The position numbers were made by a program, and so were the translations under genes. From Gemmatimonadota bacterium (GTDB taxonomy: Bacteria; Latescibacterota; UBA2968; UBA8231): a stretch of DNA of 8,631 nucleotides. The DNA is taken from NCBI GenBank assembly GCA_002712305.1, contig PATE01000036.1, positions 73,949-82,579 of the forward strand, written 5' to 3'. Of the stretch, positions 1 to 5,097 are shown in pieces; positions within the stretch are counted from its first letter, which is position 1; every line of letters begins with the position of its first letter. Under the pieces are notes generated by a model. It was given only the letters and a program-made list of their open reading frames with translations, did not search any database and had not been told where the DNA came from.

Positions 1-401
1 CCGTGTTCGCGGCCCTTGGCCAACCACAACGGTAGGAACTCAGAACTCAGATTGTTGATCCACACGGTATCGAAGTTGTGCGCCCGCAGGTCTCGACACA
101 GTGTGTCGATCTGGTCCACCAGTGAAGCACCTGCTGCGGCCATGGTGGGTACGGGGCCATTTCCGCTGGCATACACGCCAAAGGGGAATACGTCGCTTAC
201 GCTACCGGGACGGGGATTCGGGTCCTGGGAATCTTCGTTGCTGGCCTCTGCTGCTTGGGTCTGAGCGCCTTCAGCCCGATGCGGAGCCTGGGTCTCGGCT
301 TGAGCACGGGCACAAGGTGCCCCCGTGCCGGCCAGGACTATCCCAGCCAGCACACTCAGCGTCAAAGCCACCTGCACGGTCGACGATCGTCTCGATCTCA
401 T
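1..401 (-). CDS. Secreted putative glycoside-hydrolase-like protein, N-terminal part (truncated by window edge)
   Basis: An open frame runs leftward from an ATG at 401-399 to the window edge without a stop: 133 complete codons, 3' end missing. Residues 1-33 form a classical signal peptide: basic start MRSRRSS, a hydrophobic core around VALTLSVLAGIVLAG, and a signal peptidase I site after ARA (31-33). Cys30 is preceded by Pro, so a lipobox is unlikely. Residues about 34-69 are a low-complexity Ala/Gln/Glu/Pro linker. The folded domain starts near residue 71 with FPFGVYASG, and further on has LRAHNFDTVWINN. A hydrophobic FPxGVY strand followed by a helix and a second strand ending in an Asn/Trp-rich loop is what the first strands of glycoside-hydrolase-like TIM barrels in planctomycete-type genomes look like. 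No catalytic residue is visible, so the enzyme class is inferred. It is divergent from the neighbouring dehydrogenase. The ribosome binding site is weak (GGAT about 10 nt upstream). Codon-consistent reading, the signal peptide and lack of stops make it a real gene. Confidence 0.75.
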   Translation of the reverse strand, partial: MRSRRSSTVQVALTLSVLAGIVLAGTGAPCARAQAETQAPHRAEGAQTQAAEASNEDSQDPNPRPGSVSDVFPFGVYASGNGPVPTMAAAGASLVDQIDTLCRDLRAHNFDTVWINNLSSEFLPLWLAKGREH

Positions 402-493
402 CAATCTGATCCATCGTTGCGGATTTCCGGCAAGCTTCTGGGGGGCCTAAGTTCCATGCCGGGTTTTCTCTATAAAACCATAGGAGTGTAACG
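402..493. promoter_or_regulatory. Divergent intergenic region between secreted protein and dehydrogenase
   Basis: These 92 bp separate two divergently transcribed genes, so promoters for both should lie here or overlap the coding starts. A TATAAA at 471-476 resembles a -10 box for the rightward gene. However, no good -35 is seen at 16-18 bp spacing, and transcription from it would start almost on the ribosome binding site. A 6-bp inverted repeat, CCGGCA (427-432) and TGCCGG (457-462), spans a G-rich stretch and is followed by GGTTTTCT. It could be an operator or a leader hairpin, but it is short and widely spaced. Functional assignment is tentative. Confidence 0.3.
482..486 (+). promoter_or_regulatory. 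Ribosome binding site of the Gfo/Idh/MocA gene
   Basis: AGGAG lies 7 nt before the ATG at 494, a near-ideal Shine-Dalgarno spacing. It fixes the start of the dehydrogenase and shows that the organism uses canonical Shine-Dalgarno initiation at least for some genes. Confidence 0.8.
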
Positions 494-1507
494 ATGCCAT
501 TGAAGGTAGCTTTCCTCGGCGCATGGCACAGCCACGCCACGATGCACGTGCGCGAAGCCGCCGAACGCCCCGAAGAGGTCGAGCTGATGGCCATGTACGA
601 CCCGGAGGCGGAGGTCATTGCTCGGAATCTCGAACGCTGGGCCGAGTATGGACTCACTATTCCTGTCGTGCCCTCCCAGCAAGATGTGTTGGACAGCGAG
701 GCGGAGGTGATCATCGTGGAAGGCCACGTCTATCAAAATCTCAACTACGCCGAGGCCGCACTGCAGGCGGGGAAACACGTGATCCTCGAGAAGCCGGCCG
801 GCGTCGATCTCGACCAGCTGTATCGGATCCACGCGCTGGCCCATGAGAAGAAGCTACACCTCAACATGGCCTACATGTGGAGATACAACCCGGCCATTCA
901 GGAGATCCTGAGACTCCACGCGATGGGTGACCTGGGGCAGGTCTGCCAGTATCGGGGCCACATCCCCAAACCGAAGGCCTGGCACAAAGAACTCGCCCTG
1001 GAGTACACCCTCTATCATGGGGCAGCCTACTTCGAGATGGCGGGGCATCTTATCGATCTGATGGTGGCCTTTCTCGGTGAACCCACACGCGTTCTGCCGG
1101 CATTGGGGCGGCACTATGGAGAACGACAGGACGTAGACAATGCCATGGTCATACACGAATGCTCCGACGGTCTGGGCATGGTAGACACGACGGCGATGCA
1201 GATCGGCATGGATCGCCGCGTAGAAGTACACGGCACAGGAGGAACGGCCCTGCATGAGCCGCTGGGATCAAACAACCTGCGTCTGTTTCTGGAGAAGGAG
1301 ATCGACGGGTATCCCGCTGGAGAATGGGTGGAGCGCGAGTTCACGCCCGAACAGGTGAAGGCGGGTTCCCTGCTGCGCGAGATGGCGGCGTGCATCGATG
1401 GCAAGACGCCGGATTTCTCACTTGCCCATGATCTGGCGGTGCAGCGAACCCTCCTGCGGGGTTGTGGGGTCGATGATGGGCGCGCCCTCGCCAAAACACC
1501 TGCATAG
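494..1507 (+). CDS. Gfo/Idh/MocA-family NAD(P)-dependent oxidoreductase
   Basis: 337 aa, a full-length member by size (family usually about 330-400 aa). Residues 1-120 form the N-terminal Rossmann nucleotide-binding domain. The first strand and loop read VAFLGAWHSHA (5-15), acidic YDPEAE (35-40) follows the second strand, and the family signature EKP is at 99-101, with Lys100 the expected catalytic/cofactor-contacting lysine. YMWRYNP (127-133) opens the C-terminal alpha/beta domain. AGHLIDLM (183-190) supplies the expected His185 and Asp188 of the substrate pocket. The family oxidises or reduces sugars, inositols and related polyols with NAD(P); the substrate here cannot be read from sequence. 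The loop lacks the usual GxGxxG glycines and has a Trp-His-Ser-His variant instead. No signal peptide, so cytoplasmic. It is divergent from a secreted putative sugar-active enzyme, which fits a role in processing the released sugar (inference). It ends 10 bp before the convergent dioxygenase gene. Confidence 0.95.
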   Translation: MPLKVAFLGAWHSHATMHVREAAERPEEVELMAMYDPEAEVIARNLERWAEYGLTIPVVPSQQDVLDSEAEVIIVEGHVYQNLNYAEAALQAGKHVILEKPAGVDLDQLYRIHALAHEKKLHLNMAYMWRYNPAIQEILRLHAMGDLGQVCQYRGHIPKPKAWHKELALEYTLYHGAAYFEMAGHLIDLMVAFLGEPTRVLPALGRHYGERQDVDNAMVIHECSDGLGMVDTTAMQIGMDRRVEVHGTGGTALHEPLGSNNLRLFLEKEIDGYPAGEWVEREFTPEQVKAGSLLREMAACIDGKTPDFSLAHDLAVQRTLLRGCGVDDGRALAKTPA

Positions 1508-1517
1508 AGGTACCTGA

Positions 1518-2966
1518 TCAGTAATTGCTATCCTTGCTGGTGAGCGAGCACCAACGGGCGGACATCAGATGATGCAGCAGGACGTCCGTCGCCTCGGGTG
1601 ACGCGAATCGTTCCAGGGCCTGAATCGCGTTGGCTCGGACATAACGGTTCTCATCGTCCAGGAGGGGACTTACGTCGCGGGTCGAGGAATTGGCCTCGGG
1701 TCCGATGCGAGCCAGCGCGCCAGCCGCGTTGAGTCGAACCCGCCAGTCCTCATCTTTCAGGGCGGTGGCCAACTCGCCGATCGAGTTCGCGTCGCTGAGA
1801 ATCCCCAGCGCTTCGGCCGCATTGCGGCGAACCCACACATTCTCGTCCTGCAGGGCCTGAGGTATCGTTGCTGCCGCCGCTGCCGCTGGCGAGCCGATCG
1901 TGCCCAACACATCCACGGCCGTGGCACGCACAGCCCAATGGCTGTGGGTGGAAAGGTCTACGAGGGCATCTATCGCCGACGGTCCCAACGCCGCCAGGGC
2001 GTGGGCCGTTGCCAGGTCGGCGGGATTGCCTCCGGCGGGGTTGGCCGGCGACTTGGCGGTTTTGCTTTCCCCGTGCTGGGCGGCCTCTTCTCGCAGGGCG
2101 TCGACGAGGGGCGGTACGGCCGGTTCGCCGATCCCGGCCAGCGCATAGGTGGCCTGAAGCCGCGTGGATTCGTCATCCCCCAGCAGCTGTTCGATCGCCG
2201 TCGCCGAGTCGACTCCGTTTTCAGCGGAAGGACTGTCGGAGGCGCCGTGCAGCCAATCCCACTGGTAACGTGAGACGCCATCGGCGTCAGGCCATTCGAG
2301 GTTGGTCTCAGCCCGGGCGGTATCCGGCGTCACAGGCTCTTCCATCCGCATAAACTGGAACTTGAGCATGTGACGATGACGGGGTGTGGTGTTTTCGCCG
2401 CCGCGATGCCAGATATCGAAATTGACGATGGCGACCATGCCGGCCGCTCCCGTGATAGACATCTCCAGCGTCGGATCGGCTTTGATGGCGACCGTCGTGT
2501 CGTGATGTTGGTAACCGGGAACGATCGCCGTGGCGCCCATATCGGCACTGACGGCCTGGGGATAGTAGAAGGCCATGACCCAGCGTCCGCGATGATGTCG
2601 CGCGTTCTGATCGTACACATAGTCGTCCTTGTGCCATCCTTGCGGTTTCGATCCGGGCGGCCGGTGGTGGCAGTGCCGATGGGGATGCATGATGTAGCCG
2701 GGGCCGAGAATCCGTGTAAGGGCGGCGCTGACGTGGGGGGCGTCGAAGACACGCTGGATCTGCGGGACCCGGGGAAGGATGTTGTTGCCCGGGTTGCCCT
2801 CCTGCTCCATGACGCGATCGAGACGCTCGCACATGTCCTCGTGGAATTCCGGGGGATGATCGTCAGAACAACCTTGCGACGGATCGCTTTCGATCAGGGC
2901 GTAGCCGTCGGTGATGAAGCGTCGCAGGGCATCGTCGGAGAAGGCATGGTCAGTCATGGTGGCCAT
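1518..2966 (-). CDS. PhyH-family Fe(II)/2-oxoglutarate dioxygenase fused to HEAT repeats
   Basis: 482 aa. Residues about 8-240 form a phytanoyl-CoA dioxygenase (PhyH)-like double-stranded beta-helix domain. FITDGYALIESD (17-28) is the typical N-terminal strand. WHKDD gives the iron ligands His112 and Asp114, DIWHRGGEN gives the distal ligand His187, and Arg196 (nine residues on, in TPRHRH) is the expected 2-oxoglutarate carboxylate contact. The facial triad is complete, so an active hydroxylase is likely; the substrate is unknown. Residues about 258-470 are HEAT/PBS-lyase-type repeats, with VRxNAAxAL-like helices near 267-280, 317-329, 344-358, 377-391, 408-422 and 441-455. A low-complexity Pro/Ala/Gly/Asn linker (about 293-317) interrupts the first two. 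PhyH proteins are usually about 250-320 aa, so the C-terminal half is an added protein-binding module. No signal peptide. The start is chosen as the ATG at 2966; the in-frame ATG at 2957 is equally possible because neither has a clear Shine-Dalgarno. Confidence 0.9.
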   Translation of the reverse strand: MATMTDHAFSDDALRRFITDGYALIESDPSQGCSDDHPPEFHEDMCERLDRVMEQEGNPGNNILPRVPQIQRVFDAPHVSAALTRILGPGYIMHPHRHCHHRPPGSKPQGWHKDDYVYDQNARHHRGRWVMAFYYPQAVSADMGATAIVPGYQHHDTTVAIKADPTLEMSITGAAGMVAIVNFDIWHRGGENTTPRHRHMLKFQFMRMEEPVTPDTARAETNLEWPDADGVSRYQWDWLHGASDSPSAENGVDSATAIEQLLGDDESTRLQATYALAGIGEPAVPPLVDALREEAAQHGESKTAKSPANPAGGNPADLATAHALAALGPSAIDALVDLSTHSHWAVRATAVDVLGTIGSPAAAAAATIPQALQDENVWVRRNAAEALGILSDANSIGELATALKDEDWRVRLNAAGALARIGPEANSSTRDVSPLLDDENRYVRANAIQALERFASPEATDVLLHHLMSARWCSLTSKDSNY

Positions 2967-2996
2967 TCGGTGTCGTTTGTGGGTCTCGTTGGGGTG

Positions 2997-3026
2997 CAGG
3001 TCACAGCATGATCGTCATTTGACCTG
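2997..3026. repeat. 7-bp inverted repeat CAGGTCA / TGACCTG, candidate operator
   Basis: CAGGTCA at 2997-3003 and its exact reverse complement TGACCTG at 3020-3026 are separated by 16 bp, giving 23-bp start-to-start spacing, about two helical turns. A third copy in the direct orientation, CAGGTCAC, lies at 3149-3156 near the recQ ribosome binding site, matching 2997-3004 over 8 bp. The inverted pair sits 31-60 bp upstream of the dioxygenase start, where a repressor or activator could act. No regulator family is identified. Confidence 0.35.
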
Positions 3027-3164
3027 GGTGTGTGCAAGCCCTGAGGAATCTTCGACCACGGGTGTCGGTTCGACGCATGCTGTAGATTGACCACGTCGGC
3101 GCTGTGACGCCAAACTCTCAGACGGTGGCATGGTGCGAGATCGTCGCACAGGTCACCTCCCCCG

Positions 3165-3169
3165 AAGGA
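3165..3169 (+). promoter_or_regulatory. Ribosome binding site deciding the recQ start
   Basis: AAGGA ends 5 nt before the ATG at 3175. It favours that start over the upstream in-frame ATG at 3130, whose upstream sequence has no correctly placed Shine-Dalgarno. The 15 extra residues from 3130 (Arg-rich) do not resemble a RecQ N-terminus. Confidence 0.7.
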
Positions 3170-3174
3170 AACTG

Positions 3175-5097
3175 ATGTCGTCAGATGCCCGGGCTGCCCT
3201 GAAGCAACATTTCGATTTCGACGATTTTCGCCCTGGCCAGGGCGAGGCCGTGGGACATCTTCTGGCGGGACACTCAACGGCGGCCGTTTTCCCCACCGGC
3301 GGTGGCAAATCTCTCTGTTACCAGCTTCCGGCCCTGCTGCTGCCCGGGCTGACACTCGTGGTGTCGCCGCTGATCGCCCTGATGAAAGATCAGATCGATG
3401 CCCTGCAAAGGCGGGGGATCGAGGCGGCACGACTGGACTCGACTCTCAGTCTCGATGAGTACCGATCGGTGATGGACGGCGTGCGATCCGGCCAACTGCG
3501 TCTGCTGTATGTGGCGCCCGAACGCTTCAACAACGAGCGATTCCGCGAGGCGATCAGCGGCATCCGCATCAGTCTGTTTGCCGTCGACGAAGCGCATTGC
3601 ATCTCGGAGTGGGGTCACAACTTCCGTCCCGATTATCTGAAGCTGGCAGGTTTCGCCCGTCAGTACGAGGCTGAGCGTGTGCTCGCCCTCACGGCGACGG
3701 CGACACCTCGTGTGCTGGATGACATCTGTGCGGGTTTCGATATCCGACCCGAGCACGCGGTACGCACCGGTTTCTATCGCCCCAATCTGGGCCTGCGAAC
3801 GACGGTGACGTCCGTGTCAGATCGAGATGATGTGCTGCTGGCGGCGCTGCGTGAACGACCGCCGGGGCCGACGATCGTGTATGTGACTCTGCAGCGAACG
3901 GCGGAAGAGGTGGCGCGGTGCCTTCAACAGGCGGGACTGACCGCCCAGGCCTATCACGCGGGGATGAAGGACGAGGAACGTGCCGCTGTGCAGGATGCTT
4001 TCATGGCTTCAGACTCGTCCATCGTGGTGGCAACCATCGCCTTTGGAATGGGCATCGACAAGGCCAACATCCGCTACGTCTATCACTACAATCTGCCCAA
4101 GAGTCTGGAGAACTACGCACAGGAGATCGGCCGCGCGGGAAGGGATGGTAAGATCTCCATCTGTCACAGTCTCGTCTGCGCCGATGATCTGACGGTGCTG
4201 GAGAATTTCATCTACGGCGACACACCTGACCCTGAAGGCGTGCGCGGCCTTGTCGATGACGTCTTCGCCCGTGAGACGGAGTTCGACGTGAGTCTTTACG
4301 ACCTCTCCTCGCAACACGATATCCGGCCTCTTGTGCTGCGAACCTTGCTGACTCGATTGGAGTTGGACGGCTATCTGGAGGGGGGAACGCCTTTCTACTC
4401 GGCGTACAAGTTCAAACCGCTGGTCGAACCCGAGCAGATTCTGGATCGCTTCGATGGCGAACGTCGAGCGTTTGTGAGCAACATGTTCGACTCGGCAAAG
4501 CAGGGGCGGGTCTGGTTTCAGCTCGATCCGGCACAGGCGGCCATCGACCTGCGCGTTGATCGTCTACGGGTGATCCGCGCTCTCGACTGGATGGGTGATC
4601 AGCAGTTGCTCGAGGTGCAGGCAGGGGGCGTGCGCAACAGATATCGACGTCTGCGTCTACCCGATGATCCGCAGGCCATGGCCGACGAGCTGGCTGCCTA
4701 CAATCTGAAACGCGAGGAGGCCGAGACGAGTCGTTTGCTTCAGGTGCTGGACCTGTTCGGTCTCGAAGGATGTCGCGCCGAGGCCCTGGGGTCGCACTTC
4801 GGCGAGCAACTCGAAGCACCCTGTGGTCAGTGCACTGGCTGTATCGGAGAGGCTGAACCGGTGTCGTCGCGTTCGACGCAGACCATCGCGGATTCGTTGT
4901 GGAGTCGAGTGCAGCCGACGGTGGCCGGCGCTGAAGAGGCGCTGGGTTCGCCTCGTTCGGTGGCACGATTCCTCTGTGGGCTCAGTTCACCCCGTAGCGG
5001 GCGAGCCCGCCTGGCAAAGGACCCGCTCTTTGGCGAACTCAGTGACGTGCCGTTTCAGGATGTGCTCGAGTGGGTGTCGGTCTCAGGCGACCACTGA
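3175..5097 (+). CDS. recQ: RecQ-family ATP-dependent DNA helicase
   Basis: 640 aa from the ATG at 3175. A 3'-5' superfamily 2 DNA helicase of recombination and replication-fork repair. Motif 0 (FRPGQGEAV, near 18-26) precedes Walker A PTGGGKS (40-46), Walker B DEAH (138-141), motif III TATATP (173-178) and motif VI QEIGRAGRDG (316-325), so both RecA-like domains are intact. About residues 360-430 and 460-495 (VDRLRVIRALDWMG onward) look helical and winged-helix-like. The RecQ zinc motif, C-x16-C-x2-C-x2-C, follows at Cys533, 550, 553 and 556 and is preserved. In E. coli RecQ this motif follows the helicase core directly; here it lies over 200 residues after motif VI, so the domain order differs. 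No clear HRDC domain is recognised in the last 85 residues. Length is near E. coli RecQ (about 610 aa). The gene ends TGA TAA and overlaps the convergent gene by 15 bp. Confidence 0.95.
   Translation: MSSDARAALKQHFDFDDFRPGQGEAVGHLLAGHSTAAVFPTGGGKSLCYQLPALLLPGLTLVVSPLIALMKDQIDALQRRGIEAARLDSTLSLDEYRSVMDGVRSGQLRLLYVAPERFNNERFREAISGIRISLFAVDEAHCISEWGHNFRPDYLKLAGFARQYEAERVLALTATATPRVLDDICAGFDIRPEHAVRTGFYRPNLGLRTTVTSVSDRDDVLLAALRERPPGPTIVYVTLQRTAEEVARCLQQAGLTAQAYHAGMKDEERAAVQDAFMASDSSIVVATIAFGMGIDKANIRYVYHYNLPKSLENYAQEIGRAGRDGKISICHSLVCADDLTVLENFIYGDTPDPEGVRGLVDDVFARETEFDVSLYDLSSQHDIRPLVLRTLLTRLELDGYLEGGTPFYSAYKFKPLVEPEQILDRFDGERRAFVSNMFDSAKQGRVWFQLDPAQAAIDLRVDRLRVIRALDWMGDQQLLEVQAGGVRNRYRRLRLPDDPQAMADELAAYNLKREEAETSRLLQVLDLFGLEGCRAEALGSHFGEQLEAPCGQCTGCIGEAEPVSSRSTQTIADSLWSRVQPTVAGAEEALGSPRSVARFLCGLSSPRSGRARLAKDPLFGELSDVPFQDVLEWVSVSGDH

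Larger units (their letters stand above)
2967..3174. promoter_or_regulatory. Divergent promoter region between dioxygenase and recQ
   Basis: 208 bp with no convincing gene. It must hold promoters for the leftward dioxygenase and probably the rightward helicase. TTGACC at 3087-3092 is a five-of-six match to a -35 hexamer for rightward transcription, but the best -10 at proper spacing is poor, so no promoter is called precisely. An in-frame ATG at 3130 lies here, but it has no correctly spaced ribosome binding site. The most visible structure is the set of CAGGTCA half sites described separately. Confidence 0.4.

Noticed and set aside
471-476. TATAAA as a definite -10 promoter element
   Set aside because: No acceptable -35 at normal spacing, and the predicted transcript would begin at the ribosome binding site.
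271-714. 147-codon minus-strand frame spanning the dehydrogenase start and intergenic region
   Set aside because: It overlaps both the dehydrogenase start and the signal-peptide gene in other frames. Those two frames carry clear protein features and this one does not.
1536-1562. Stem TGGTG/CACCA near the dioxygenase gene end as a terminator
   Set aside because: Only 5 bp, inside coding sequence, with no T-run on either side.
2370-3011. 213-codon open frame on the plus strand opposite the dioxygenase
   Set aside because: It is antisense to a well-supported gene with intact catalytic motifs, shows no recognisable domain, and is expected from the GC-rich codon pattern.
3130-3174. Upstream ATG at 3130 as recQ start
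   Set aside because: It adds 15 Arg-rich residues unlike RecQ N-termini and has no correctly spaced ribosome binding site, whereas AAGGA precedes the ATG at 3175 by 5 nt.
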